NCBI GenBank assembly: GCA_035626675.1
Contig: DASPNH010000202.1
Location: 1-64,000, forward strand
Direction: 5' to 3'
Length of the DNA stretch: 64,000 bases
Origin: DASPNH01 sp035626675
GTDB taxonomy: Bacteria; Desulfobacterota; Binatia; UBA1149; CAITLU01
Part shown: positions 15,596 to 24,722 of the stretch, in pieces
Layout of the letters: every line of letters starts with the position of its first letter
Numbering within the stretch: the first letter of the stretch is position 1
The notes under the pieces: generated by a model
The model's input: the letters and a program-made list of their open reading frames with translations, nothing else
The model's database searches: none
What the model was told of the DNA's origin: nothing
Translations under genes and position numbers: made by a program

Positions 15596-18298
15596 ATGAA
15601 GATCCGCAACGCGCTTTCTCTGATCGCCGCCCTGACCGCCGGACTGGCCGCCGCCTCCCCCGCCCACGCCGACAAGGCCAAGGGCAAGGACCTCATCGCC
15701 ACCGGCCTCGAGGTCACCCAGTCCGTCCAGACCCTGGCCAACGACGTTCCCCTGGTCACCGGCAAGAACACCTGGGTTCGCGTCTACGCGCGCGTCACCA
15801 CGGTGGACGGCACCGACAAGCTCGACGGCATCACCGCACGCCTGGTCGCCTCGCGCATCGCACCGGGCCCGGTCACGTTCCTCGGCTTCCTGGACTCGGA
15901 GCCGGTCACGATCGGAACCAGCGCCGAAGCCTCGCGCCTGAGCCCCGGCCGCAGCTTCGATTTCAACATTCCGCCCTCGTGGCGCTCGGGCACGGTGCAG
16001 ATGGTCGCCGTCGTCGACTTCCACGACGACGTCAGCGAGGCCAGCGAGGTCAACAACGCGCTGCTCTCCACCGTCACCTTCGAGCCGGTGCCGCCGCTGC
16101 GCCTGCGCGTCTACGGCGTCGAGTATCCCGGCGGCACGCTGCCGCCGCCGGTGCACGAGACGCGCCTGCGCTCGTGGCTGTCACGCGTCTATCCGACCGC
16201 GTCGGTGCTGTACCAGCCGCGAACCCTGACGACTCCCATCGCCTGGCCCAACGACCAGTGCACCTGCACGCGCGACGACGACGGCAACTGCGGCAACGTC
16301 GGCGTGTGCCCCAACGATCCTGGCCGTCCGTGCGACTCCGATCTGGACTGCGGCTGCGCGCGACTGAACGATCAGCTCACCACGATGCGCAACTTCGACA
16401 AGGCCAACCAGCCGGGCACGTTCGATCCCGACCGGCGCTACGTGGCCATGGTCCACGACGACGGCGGCTTCATGCGCGGCTGCTCGCCGGGCGTGGACCG
16501 CAAGGTCGCGGCAGGCCCGGCCGGCCCCGGAGACTTCGGTTGGGATTTCGACGGCTCCTACGCCGACTGGTACACCGGCCACGAGATCGGTCACGCACTG
16601 GGACGCCCGCATGCGACCTGCTGCGGCGCCGAGCCCAATCCCGGCGACGTCGTCTTTCCCTACGACATGTGCCTGATCGGCGAGACCGACAACGCCGTGG
16701 TCGGCTTCGACACCTCGCTGCATCGAACCTACACCGCCGACTGGACGACGTCGTGGACCGACATGATGAGCTACTGCGACGCGGTGTGGCTGTCGGATTT
16801 CACCTACGAAGCGCTGCTCGACCAGCTCGTCGAAGAGAATGGTGCTCCGCCGCCGCCGCCGCCCGTCCTCGGCGACTACGTGCTGGTGCAGGGGAGCAAG
16901 AACGCCAAGCTCGGCAGCGTCAGGATCACCAGCGTGGTGCGGATGGATGATGCATGGGCGAACGCGCCGCGCACCGCCGGCGACCTGCTGATCGAGCTCT
17001 ACGACGCCGCCGGAGGGCTGGCTGCCACGCACGCGGCGGCCACCGCAGTGATGGAAGATGACGCCGACCTCGTGCCCGACAGCCTTGCCGGCCAGGTGCG
17101 CAGCTCCAATCCGATCGCAACCTTCGCCGAGGTTCTTCCGGTGCCGGCCGGAGGCCTGTCCCGCATCGCGATCGTCGAGAGCGGCGTCGAGGTCGCTTCG
17201 CGCGAGGGATCGGCAAATCCACCCACGGTGCTGATCACGTCTCCGGCCGGCGGCGAGAGCGTCGACGACGGATTCGAGATCACGTGGACGGCAGGCGATC
17301 CCGACGGCGATGCGCTCGAGTTCTTCGTGCTTTACAGCACGGATGCCGGCGCGACCTGGGAGACGATCGCCGCAGGGATCACGGACGACGCGCTGACGTT
17401 CGATCGCAAGGGGCTGGCTGGAGGAACGCAGGTGCTGCTGCGCGTCGTGGCAAGCGACGGTTTCCATTCGGCCAGCGACGACAGCGACGGCGTCGTCACG
17501 GTTCCGGACGCCGACCCGTCCATCGTCATCGTTGCTCCAGCCGGCGGCGCAACACTGGCGGCGTTGCAGACGCTGAGCCTCGAGGCTTCCGCCGACGATG
17601 CCGACGACGGCGTGCTCGGCGAGGGCAGCGTCGTGTGGACATCGGATCGCCAGGGCGCGCTCGGCCAGGGCAGCTCGCTGACGCCGGCGCTGGCGCTCGT
17701 GCCCGGAACGCATCTGCTGACCGCGACGGCCACCGACTCGCAGGGCAACACCGCCAGCGACAGCATCGAGGTCGTGGTCGGAAGCGCAGCGGCCGACGCC
17801 TGCGGCCCGTCACCGCGAGAGGATTGCGACGAGGGGCGCGGAAAGATGACCGTGCGCACGGGAAGCGATGGTCGCACCAAGCACCAGCTCTATCGCCTGT
17901 TTGGAGGCGCCGACGGCGACGCCGCGACGCTGTTCGGCGACCCCACCACTTCGACGGCGCACACGCTGTGCATCTACGAGAACGGCCTGCTGACCAACGC
18001 CCTGGCCCTTCCGGCGCCTGGCCCGGGCTGGCACGCGGTCCGTCATCGCGGCTTCTCGATCGTGGATCGCAGCAGCACCTCGGTGCAGAAGGCGGTGCTG
18101 ACGGCGGGAACGGCGGATGCGCCGAAGCCGGCAAGGATCCTGGTCAAGGGTGAGGGCGACGATCTTCCCGACCTGCGCCTGCCGGCAACGGTGCCGCTCC
18201 ACGTCCAGCTGGTCAACGACACCGACACGAGCTGCTTCAGTGCCGCATTCCACTCGCTGACCAAGAACGGCAGCGGAGTGCTGCAGGCCAAGGAGTGA
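15596..18298 (+). CDS. Large secreted metzincin-type metalloprotease-like protein with Ig-like domains
   Basis: A 900-residue exported protein. The start at 15596 gives a signal peptide (LSLIAALTAGLAAASPAHA). Residues 35-170 resemble a CARDB/Ig-like beta domain (GKNTWVRVYARV, EASEVNNALLSTV). The central domain has a zinc-protease site, WYTGHEIGHALGRPHATCC, an HExxHxxGxxH pattern as in metzincins, with a later Met in TDMMSYCDAVWLSD that fits the Met-turn. Cys-rich segments (CTCTRDDDGNCGNVGVCPN) precede it. C-terminal residues 530-760 hold two more Ig/fibronectin-like repeats, each starting with P-[TS]-[VI]-x-I-x-[ST/AP]-P-A-G-G. It is likely a secreted or surface protease; the substrate is unknown. 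Its 3' end overlaps the truncated gene on the other strand. Confidence 0.8.
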   Translation: MKIRNALSLIAALTAGLAAASPAHADKAKGKDLIATGLEVTQSVQTLANDVPLVTGKNTWVRVYARVTTVDGTDKLDGITARLVASRIAPGPVTFLGFLDSEPVTIGTSAEASRLSPGRSFDFNIPPSWRSGTVQMVAVVDFHDDVSEASEVNNALLSTVTFEPVPPLRLRVYGVEYPGGTLPPPVHETRLRSWLSRVYPTASVLYQPRTLTTPIAWPNDQCTCTRDDDGNCGNVGVCPNDPGRPCDSDLDCGCARLNDQLTTMRNFDKANQPGTFDPDRRYVAMVHDDGGFMRGCSPGVDRKVAAGPAGPGDFGWDFDGSYADWYTGHEIGHALGRPHATCCGAEPNPGDVVFPYDMCLIGETDNAVVGFDTSLHRTYTADWTTSWTDMMSYCDAVWLSDFTYEALLDQLVEENGAPPPPPPVLGDYVLVQGSKNAKLGSVRITSVVRMDDAWANAPRTAGDLLIELYDAAGGLAATHAAATAVMEDDADLVPDSLAGQVRSSNPIATFAEVLPVPAGGLSRIAIVESGVEVASREGSANPPTVLITSPAGGESVDDGFEITWTAGDPDGDALEFFVLYSTDAGATWETIAAGITDDALTFDRKGLAGGTQVLLRVVASDGFHSASDDSDGVVTVPDADPSIVIVAPAGGATLAALQTLSLEASADDADDGVLGEGSVVWTSDRQGALGQGSSLTPALALVPGTHLLTATATDSQGNTASDSIEVVVGSAAADACGPSPREDCDEGRGKMTVRTGSDGRTKHQLYRLFGGADGDAATLFGDPTTSTAHTLCIYENGLLTNALALPAPGPGWHAVRHRGFSIVDRSSTSVQKAVLTAGTADAPKPARILVKGEGDDLPDLRLPATVPLHVQLVNDTDTSCFSAAFHSLTKNGSGVLQAKE

Positions 18299-18635
18299 AG
18301 CGGCGAGCTTGCGTCGCAAGCTCTTGGAGATTGCCTGCCACGTAATCCTGCAGAGAGCCCGCGTAGGTCTCGTCCACGAAGTTCAGATTCGGTGCGAATC
18401 CTTCGACGGGCTCGCCGTGCGCGATCTGGAACTTGAGCCCCGGCATGGCCCTGACCTGCCAGCCCGCCGGAGCGACGTAGGAGAACTTTCCGGCGGACTC
18501 GACGTGCCGTTTGGCATCCTCGGCCGCGGCGGGCCCCGCGATCGCGAGCAGCAGCGCCGCAGACAGCAGGAGGGCTCGCCGGCCTCGTGAGCCGTTGCCG
18601 TACGCGGAAGGACTGGTCTGCATCGTGGCGCTCAC
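18237..18635 (-). pseudogene. Truncated DcrB/PsbP-like exported protein gene
   Basis: The GTG at 18635 has a perfect AGGAGG 6 nt upstream, followed by a signal peptide (RRALLLSAALLLAIAGPAAA) and the sequence KFSYVAPAGWQVRAMPGLKF, then GFAPNLNFVDETYAGSLQDY. This is the start of small periplasmic DcrB/DUF1795-type proteins, which usually run to 150-200 residues. Here the recognisable part stops at about position 18322 (NLQELATQ). The frame then runs 62 bp antisense into the metalloprotease gene, giving an Arg/Trp/Pro-rich tail. The junction is a perfect palindrome, GAGCTTGCG, T, CGCAAGCTC (18304-18322). I read it as a gene that lost its 3' half, perhaps at a rearrangement; a short functional product cannot be excluded. 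Confidence 0.6.
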
Positions 18636-18718
18636 GGATTTCCTCCTGATCTTGCTGCGAGTCGCTCGGTCATGGTCTCGCCATCCGGCGGCGAAGAATG
18701 CGGAGCGGCCGGCCCACG

Positions 18719-20347
18719 CTACCGCCGGATCACCGTTCCGGCCTTGGCGTCGGCATCGTAACGGTCGCCTTCGACGACATGGCGCCCGCCGATGAAGACG
18801 TGCTCGATGCCGCGCGGAAACTCGCTCGGCTTCTGGAACGTGGCGGTGTCGGCGAGCGTTGCCGGATCGATGACGACGAGGTCGGCCGCGCAGCCCTTGC
18901 GCACGAAGCCGCGATCGCTCCAGCCCAGACGGTCGGCGGCGGCGCCGGTCATCTTGCGCACCGCCTCCTCGAGCGGGAACAGTCCGCGCTTCACGTAGGT
19001 GTGCAGCACGCGGGGGAACGTGCCGTAGCTGGCCGGGTTCTGGTGGCCGCACGCGGTGACGAAGGTATCGGTCTCGATGGTGCAGAGCGGATGGCGCAGC
19101 ACCGCTTCCAGCGCGCTCTCGTCGGAGGCGTCGCCGCTGTACTTGTGGATGAGCACGCGCGCGTTGCGATGACTGGCCATCACCATGCGCGCATAGAATT
19201 CCCAAACGCTCATTCCGGCATCGCGCGCCGCCTCGCCGCAGAACCAGCCGTTGTACCTCTCGAAGGCGGCCGCGTTGGCGTTCATGATCTGGATGTCTTC
19301 GAGGTGGAATCCGATCTGATCGAAGACGGCGTTGCCGATGGCGACCAGCCCTTCCATCTGCTCGGGGCTGGACAGGACGTTCTCGAGGAACGGCAGCACC
19401 TCGGGCGGGAAGATGACGCTGGCCGTGGTGTTGCCGGCCGTGTACGGGAATGCGTCGAAGGCCACGTCGATTCCGCGTGACCTCGCCTCCTCGATCAGCG
19501 CGATGGCGCGTTCGGCCGTCGGCCACGTTCCCTGCCCGACGAAGATCAGGTGACTGATCTGCAGCCGCGCCCTGGCCAGCTCGGCCACGCGCAGGATCTC
19601 CTCGATGGCAGCGAGGTTGTGCGGCTGCGTCGCAGGGTCGGTCTTGTAGACGGGGCTGACCCAGCTGTACGCGCGCAGGTGCGAGGTGAAGATCTTGCCC
19701 GCTTCGCGCGCCCAGCTCGCGAAGGCCGCAAGCTCGTTTTCGCGCGCGAAGATTCCCGGCGGATAGCCCAGACCGGTGCTGATGCCGACGCATCCGTCGT
19801 CCAGCGCCTGCCTGGACAGCCTCTCCATCTGCGCGAGCTCGTCGGGCGTCGGGACCGAGGGATTCAGATGCCCGCTGACCGCAGCGCGCACGCTGCCATG
19901 ACCGACCAGCTGCGCGACGTTCATGGCCACGCCGTCCTTGTCCAGAGCGTCGAGGAACTCTCCGAGCGTCTCCCAGCGCAGGTCGATGGCCTCGTCGCCA
20001 ATGAGCAGGCTGGCTTCGGTGATCGGACCGCGGGTGTGCTCGGAGATGGGGCCGGGGCTGAAGCCACAATTGCCGCCGACCAGCGTCGTCATGCCCTGGC
20101 GAACGAAAGGCTCGAGCAGTCTGCCGTGATCGCTGCCCGGAACCAGGAAGTCGGAGTGGCTGTGAATGTCGATGAAGCCCGGCACGACGAAGCGACCCTT
20201 GCAGTCGATCGTGCGCGCAGCTCGGACTCCGTCCAGATCGCCGACCGCGACGATCTCGTTTCCGCGAACCGCGACATCGGCGGCAAAGGCTGCACTTCCG
20301 GTGCCGTCGACCACGCTGCCGCCTTCGAGCTTCAGGGTTGCTTCCAT
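18719..20347 (-). CDS. N-acyl-D-amino-acid deacylase (D-aminoacylase, amidohydrolase superfamily)
   Basis: A 542-residue zinc amidohydrolase that releases D-amino acids from N-acyl forms, or acts on related D-ureido substrates. The first metal motif, PGFIDIHSHSDF, is at about residue 56. The family Cys ligand lies in LVGGNCGFSPGP (about 96), and DGCVGISTGLGYPPG follows (about 188). ARLQISHLIFVGQGTW, FDAFPYTAGNTTAS, and the C-terminal ETDTFVTACGHQNPASYGTFPRVL carry the further His/Asp ligands. The final segment RKGCAADLVVIDPATLAD is the usual composite beta sandwich return. No signal peptide. A role in using D-amino acids from cell-wall or lipopeptide debris would fit the nearby NamZ protein, but that is inference. 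Confidence 0.88.
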   Translation of the reverse strand: MEATLKLEGGSVVDGTGSAAFAADVAVRGNEIVAVGDLDGVRAARTIDCKGRFVVPGFIDIHSHSDFLVPGSDHGRLLEPFVRQGMTTLVGGNCGFSPGPISEHTRGPITEASLLIGDEAIDLRWETLGEFLDALDKDGVAMNVAQLVGHGSVRAAVSGHLNPSVPTPDELAQMERLSRQALDDGCVGISTGLGYPPGIFARENELAAFASWAREAGKIFTSHLRAYSWVSPVYKTDPATQPHNLAAIEEILRVAELARARLQISHLIFVGQGTWPTAERAIALIEEARSRGIDVAFDAFPYTAGNTTASVIFPPEVLPFLENVLSSPEQMEGLVAIGNAVFDQIGFHLEDIQIMNANAAAFERYNGWFCGEAARDAGMSVWEFYARMVMASHRNARVLIHKYSGDASDESALEAVLRHPLCTIETDTFVTACGHQNPASYGTFPRVLHTYVKRGLFPLEEAVRKMTGAAADRLGWSDRGFVRKGCAADLVVIDPATLADTATFQKPSEFPRGIEHVFIGGRHVVEGDRYDADAKAGTVIRR

Positions 20348-20773
20348 CCCGGCGTTCTAGCGGTCGCGGGAGCGTGTTCCAAAGCGATGGGGCGCCAGCT
20401 CGGCCGCACGCCGACGAACCTGTGCTGACAGCTGACGACAGCAGCGCGGCTTGCTCAGCGGCCCGACGATAGCGCGCTCAGGCCGCAGCCCGTTCCGTTC
20501 GTCGTCGGCGTCGCGATGCGTTCGATGTCCTTCGGCATGACCGCCTTGGACACGTGGAGGCAGTCTTGGTGCGAGCGCAGACGCCGTCGCGACCGACGTC
20601 GACCCGCGTCCACGGATCAGCCAGACGACGTCGACGGCGCCCGGCCGGCCCGTCAGACGATGGCCGTCTGTCGGAGGACACGCCCTCGCGCCGGCGGTTT
20701 CGGCGCGAGCGGGAAGATCCTGCCTTGACTCAGACGCGTCCGGCAGGAGAGGCTCAGTCGGGGAGGCCCCGCC
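20348..20773. other. Gene-free 426-bp region between divergent genes
   Basis: Promoter region for the divergent deacylase and beta-helix genes; no supportable coding frame. Seen: an 8-bp stem CTCGCGCC/GGCGCGAG around 20685-20711 and a 7-bp repeat TCCTGCC...GGCAGGA around 20719-20750, the latter close enough to the beta-helix start to sit in its 5' leader. Nothing else stands out. Confidence 0.5.
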
Positions 20774-21700
20774 ATGACCACGAACTGCCGATTCCTCGCT
20801 CTGGCCGCCGTCTGCCAACTCGCCGCCGCTTCGGCTGCCAGCGCGCTGTCGTACACGCATATCGAGGACTGCGGCGCGGTGGTCGTCGGCGCCGCGATCC
20901 TGCGGCGCGACCTGCACTGCACGGACCCCGACACGCCAGCGATCCACTTCGCGGGCGGCGGCAGCCTGGACATGCAGGGACACGAGATCACCTCGACCGG
21001 CACGGGCATCTCGGCCGAGCGCAGCCTGAGGCTGTATTCCACCTTGGGAGCCAGTCGCATCCAGGCGCCTCTGGCGATCCGCGGCGGCGACGGCTCGACC
21101 TACGCGCTTGGTCCCAAGCTGGACATCACCGGGCTGGACATCGTCGGCCGCGTCCTCGCCCGGCGTCTGCACATGCGCGACGGCTCGGTCACCGGCGTCA
21201 CCAGCGCCTCCGATCCCGCCGTCAGCACCATCGTGTACGCGTCGCTGGTGCGGACGGTCGTCGCCGGCAATGCCGGCGTGGCAGTCGTCGGCGGCTCGGT
21301 GCGGCTGCGCGACAGTGAGATCACGGACAATGGCGGCCACGGCATCGTCGCCCGGATCGTGACCGTCATCGGCTCGGCCATCGACGGCAACGATGGCGGT
21401 GGCATTTCTGCGCAGTCGCATGCGCGCGTGCTGGGCGGCTCGAGCATCACCGGCAATGCGCTGTTCGGCCTCCTGTACGAAGGCCTGGGCCGCAATCCCC
21501 TGGCCAGCGGCCCCGAGATCGGAGCCTCGGCCGTCACGGCCAATGTCTCCTCGCCGCAGTGCGCGTCGCAGAGCGGCAACGCTGCGCGCTGCGCCGACAT
21601 CGCCTCCTCCTTTCTGCCCGTCCTGCGCCGCGGCGGCAGCTGCGACACCAGCTCGCGCCTTACCGACGGCGAGCCATGGGGAGTCTGCGCAGAAGATTGA
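20774..21700 (+). CDS. Secreted right-handed beta-helix repeat protein
   Basis: A 308-residue exported protein. The signal peptide is LALAAVCQLAAASAASALS. The rest is a chain of short strands with the parallel beta-helix rhythm: SLDMQGHEITSTGTGISA, SVRLRDSEITDNGGHGIVAR, TVIGSAIDGNDGGGISAQS, RVLGGSSITGNALFGLLYEG. The recurring N/D-G-G-x-G-I turn is the mark of pectate-lyase-like/NosD-like folds. Four cysteines, two near each end, may cap the helix. No catalytic residues can be named, so it may be a carbohydrate-binding or structural surface protein. It is monocistronic, with GGGGAGG about 9 nt before the ATG. Confidence 0.75.
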   Translation: MTTNCRFLALAAVCQLAAASAASALSYTHIEDCGAVVVGAAILRRDLHCTDPDTPAIHFAGGGSLDMQGHEITSTGTGISAERSLRLYSTLGASRIQAPLAIRGGDGSTYALGPKLDITGLDIVGRVLARRLHMRDGSVTGVTSASDPAVSTIVYASLVRTVVAGNAGVAVVGGSVRLRDSEITDNGGHGIVARIVTVIGSAIDGNDGGGISAQSHARVLGGSSITGNALFGLLYEGLGRNPLASGPEIGASAVTANVSSPQCASQSGNAARCADIASSFLPVLRRGGSCDTSSRLTDGEPWGVCAED

Positions 21701-21811
21701 GACCGCGTGCAGAAGCGGCGGGCAGGCCGCACGTGCGTCCAGCCGCTAACGGGCCATCCGCGTGCATCGGCCGCGGACCTGGGAGAAGTTGCCCGAGCCC
21801 GGAGGTGAGCC

Positions 21812-22870
21812 ATGCAGTTCGGTCTTCTGCAGATCTTCCAGAACCACCGAAGCGCCCTCGACGACGCCGGCATGTGGCGCGAAGAGATCGCCATGGCGCT
21901 CGATGCCGAGGAACTCGGCCTGGACTCGGTCTGGGTCGTCGAGCACCACTTCCGCGACTACGCGGCGTGTCCCGACAATCTGCAATATCTGGCCTATCTC
22001 GCGGCACGCACGCGCCGCATCCGCCTTGCCACCGGCGCCGTCATCCTGCCGTGGAACGATCCGCTGCGCGTGGCCGAGAAGCTTTCGGTCCTCGATCATC
22101 TCAGCGACGGGCGCGCCATCTTCGGCATGGGACGGGGATTGGCACGCCGCGAATACGCCGGTTTCGGCATCGACATGGAGAGCTCGCGCGACCGTTTCGA
22201 CGAGGCTGCCGATGCCATTCTGGCCGCGCTCGATACCGGCTGGTTCGAGTGCAATGGACGATACTACCAGCGCGAGCGTACCGAGATCCGCCCGCGCCCT
22301 CGCGCCGGGTTCCGCGACCGCGTCTACGCCATCGCGATGTCGCCCGATTCGGTCGAGGCCGCTGCGCGCATCGGCGCCGGCATGGCCATCTTCTCGCAGG
22401 CCGCGTGGCCGGCGGCGCGCGAATCGATCCAGCGCTACCGCGACCTGTTCTCCGCCCAGCATCCCGCCAAGGTGATTCCGCCGGTGCTGACTGCCGACAT
22501 GATCGTGTGCGACGAGGACGCAGGGCGCGCCGAGGCGATGGCGCGAGAGTACGTCGGCGGCTACCTGCTGACTGTCTTCGACCACTACGAGCTGATGAGC
22601 GACCATCTCAAGAAGGCGCGCGGGTACGAGATGTACGGCAACAGCGTCGACCTGCTGCGCGCCATCGGCCTGGAGAACGTGGTCGAGAACTACGTCCAGG
22701 TGCAGGCGTGGGGCACGCCGCAGATGATCGTGGACAAGCTGCACGAGCGGCGCGAGATCATCGGCGATTTCGTCTTCAACGGCTGCTTCCGCTTCGCGGG
22801 CATTCCGGCCGACTATGCGCGTCGCAGCATGCGCCTGTTCGCCGAGCAGGTGATTCCGAAGTTCCGGTGA
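21812..22870 (+). CDS. LLM-class flavin-dependent oxidoreductase (bacterial luciferase-like)
   Basis: A 352-residue flavin monooxygenase of the luciferase-like TIM-barrel superfamily, using reduced FMN from a partner reductase. Diagnostic segments: EEIAMALDAEELGLDSVWVVEHHF (the His pair), TRRIRLATGAVILPWNDPLRVAEKLSVLDHLSDGR (residues 67-101), then FGMGRGLARREYAGFGIDM, RFDEAADAILAAL, and YAIAMSPDSVEAAARIGAGM near residue 180. It is soluble. The substrate is unknown (alkanesulfonates, long-chain alkanes and aldehydes are all used in this class). GGAGGT lies 6-7 nt before the ATG. The TetR at 22888 lies tail-to-tail 17 bp downstream and could regulate it. Confidence 0.85.
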   Translation: MQFGLLQIFQNHRSALDDAGMWREEIAMALDAEELGLDSVWVVEHHFRDYAACPDNLQYLAYLAARTRRIRLATGAVILPWNDPLRVAEKLSVLDHLSDGRAIFGMGRGLARREYAGFGIDMESSRDRFDEAADAILAALDTGWFECNGRYYQRERTEIRPRPRAGFRDRVYAIAMSPDSVEAAARIGAGMAIFSQAAWPAARESIQRYRDLFSAQHPAKVIPPVLTADMIVCDEDAGRAEAMAREYVGGYLLTVFDHYELMSDHLKKARGYEMYGNSVDLLRAIGLENVVENYVQVQAWGTPQMIVDKLHERREIIGDFVFNGCFRFAGIPADYARRSMRLFAEQVIPKFR

Positions 22871-22887
22871 CGCGCCCCGATCCCGGC

Positions 22888-23502
22888 TCAGCGCGGCTTG
22901 AGCCCGTATAGGAAGATCTGGACGCTGTAGCGCGCCCACTCCTCGTCGGAGTGCGGCGGCGGCGTCAGCATCGGGAAAAGGCGCGAGGTCGCCTGTCCCC
23001 ACAGCAATGCCACGAAGGCCGAAGCCGCCATCGCGCAATCGCCGCACTGGATCGCACCGGCCTTGACCTGCCTGTCCAGGTAGTTCTCCAGAACGCTGTA
23101 GATGTTCTCGGGACGGTATTCGGTCAGGTGCCGGTTCGAGTTGGCCTGAGGCGAGCGAAGGATCAGTCGATAGGCCATGCGCACGCTCGGATCGCTGAAG
23201 CCGGCCAGGAATCGTTCGGCGATCCGGTGCAGATACTGGGCCGGATCGTGCTCCCATTCTTCCAGACCGACGTGGAGATCGGCGAAGACGGCTGCGTAAC
23301 GCAGCATGGTGCGCAGATAGAGGTCGCGCTTGGAGGGAAAGTACCAGGCCAGGAGCTGTGGCGAGGCCAGGCCCGCGTCGGTCGCGATGCGCTTGAGGCT
23401 GGCCCCGGCATAGCCGTCCTCGGAGAACGCCTTGAGGGCCGCTTCCAGGATCGCGGTCTCGCGGACATCGCGCGGGACACGCTTGCGAGCCTGCTCGTTC
23501 AC
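22888..23502 (-). CDS. TetR/AcrR family transcriptional regulator
   Basis: A 204-residue repressor. HTH at residues 14-60: RETAILEAALKAFSEDGYAG, then SLKRIATDAGLASPQLLAWY and FPSKRDLYLRTMLRYA. The C-terminal domain includes a Trp-rich end (SDEEWARYSVQIFLYGLKPR) like the CerR/YbiH-type C-terminal domain. Translation starts at a GTG (23502), with CAGG just upstream. It converges on the LLM oxidoreductase gene. The target is unknown. Confidence 0.85.
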   Translation of the reverse strand: MNEQARKRVPRDVRETAILEAALKAFSEDGYAGASLKRIATDAGLASPQLLAWYFPSKRDLYLRTMLRYAAVFADLHVGLEEWEHDPAQYLHRIAERFLAGFSDPSVRMAYRLILRSPQANSNRHLTEYRPENIYSVLENYLDRQVKAGAIQCGDCAMAASAFVALLWGQATSRLFPMLTPPPHSDEEWARYSVQIFLYGLKPR

Positions 23503-23633
23503 CTGGCTGACTTAGAAGATTTCCGGGACCGCGGCAACGTCCTCGTCGCGCCAGCGCATCGCGAGCGACGGGACGCAAGACAAAGCTGGCGCATGCTTTG
23601 ACTTCCCGAATGCTCGCCTCATAGCGTGGGCGC

Positions 23634-24224
23634 GTGTGGCGCACGGGCGCAGCTCTTTTCGGCGTGGCGGCGCTGGCCGGCTACCTGGTGGCCGCACGCG
23701 GCACCAACGGACGATCCGAGTCGGTGGCTGCCCCGCCGCAAGTGACGCGTTCCCGGGAAGTGCGACCCTTCGCCGCAATCGAGGCGAAGGCCGCACCACG
23801 ACGCGGCAGCGCTGCGGCGCTTCCCACGCAGCGACTGCCGCAGCCTCGCCGCACAGCCGCCGAGCACGCGCAGCCGCAGCCCGATGCGCGGCAGGATGAG
23901 CGCATCCATCGCAAGGCGCGGCGCCTGGCAGCACGAGAGAAGCTGTCGCGAGAGCAGATCCGCGGCCTCCTGCTCGACATCATGGAAGAGCAGACCGCCG
24001 CGAGCTCCTTCGACGACGGCGAGCTCGAGCGCATCACCGATGCGGTGCTTCGGGTGCGCGCAGCCCAGCGCGTGCTTCGCCGGTTGCGCCCGAACGGCGC
24101 CGGCCAGCAGATTCGCAGCCGGCACAGCCGCGAGCGCGTCGAAGCGATGACCGAGATCTTCTCGTCCACCGGCATGTCCACCAGCGATCTGGGAAAGGTC
24201 ACCGATGCCGGAAGCGACCGCTGA
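23634..24224 (+). CDS. Membrane-anchored hypothetical protein with basic helical C-terminus
   Basis: 196 residues, not recognised. It opens at a GTG with one short membrane segment (GAALFGVAALAGYLVAARG), then a Pro/Ala/Arg-rich linker to about residue 75, then an amphipathic helical region rich in Arg/Glu (IHRKARRLAAREKLSREQIR, DDGELERITDAVLRVRAAQR). Topology would place the helical part outside the cytoplasm if the N-terminus is inside. Its last 20 bp overlap the start of trmO in another frame, so it is probably the first gene of a short transcript with trmO. Confidence 0.5.
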   Translation: MWRTGAALFGVAALAGYLVAARGTNGRSESVAAPPQVTRSREVRPFAAIEAKAAPRRGSAAALPTQRLPQPRRTAAEHAQPQPDARQDERIHRKARRLAAREKLSREQIRGLLLDIMEEQTAASSFDDGELERITDAVLRVRAAQRVLRRLRPNGAGQQIRSRHSRERVEAMTEIFSSTGMSTSDLGKVTDAGSDR

Positions 24225-24708
24225 GCTGCGAGTCATCGGCGTGGCGCGCACGCCCTGGTCGCGGCGGGAAGACGCTCCTCATCAAGGCGAGGCCTCGCCC
24301 GATAGTCGCGCCACGCTGGAGATCGAGGAGCAGTATCGCGGCGGACTGGCCGACCTCGCCTCGTTCGCACGCATCTGGATCCTCTTCCTCTTCGATCGCA
24401 GCCGCGGCTGGAGCGCGACGGTTAAGCCTCCGCGCGGCGGCCCGAAGCGCGGCGTGTTCGCGACGCGTGCGCCCAATCGTCCCTCGCAGATCGGACTTTC
24501 CAGCGCGGCACTGGTTTGCGTACGAGAGGCCGAAGGCATCGTCGAGCTGCAGGGCGTGGACCTGCTCGACGGCACGCCCGTGCTGGATGTGAAGCCCTAC
24601 GTCGCGTGGATCGATGCACATCCGGATGCGGGCAACGGCTGGCTGCAGCCTTTCCTGGATGCAGGCGTGGAGCCGCGCCTGAAGAAACCGTACCGCCCCC
24701 CGCGCTGA
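24205..24708 (+). CDS. trmO: tRNA (N6-threonylcarbamoyladenosine37-N6)-methyltransferase, TrmO/TsaA-like
   Basis: TrmO adds a methyl group from S-adenosylmethionine to t6A37 of tRNA-Thr(GGU) in E. coli. This 167-residue protein has the family's beta-barrel core: VIGVARTPWSRREDAPHQGE at the start, LEIEEQYRGGLADLASFARIWILF, then GVFATRAPNRPSQIGLSSAALV, the SAM-binding signature, and LDGTPVLDVKPYVAWID. E. coli TrmO is longer (235 residues) with an extra C-terminal domain that is absent here, as in many bacteria and archaea. It is likely translationally coupled to the upstream hypothetical gene by a 20-bp overlap. Confidence 0.85.
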   Translation: MPEATAELRVIGVARTPWSRREDAPHQGEASPDSRATLEIEEQYRGGLADLASFARIWILFLFDRSRGWSATVKPPRGGPKRGVFATRAPNRPSQIGLSSAALVCVREAEGIVELQGVDLLDGTPVLDVKPYVAWIDAHPDAGNGWLQPFLDAGVEPRLKKPYRPPR

Positions 24709-24722
24709 CGTCATCTGCGCGC

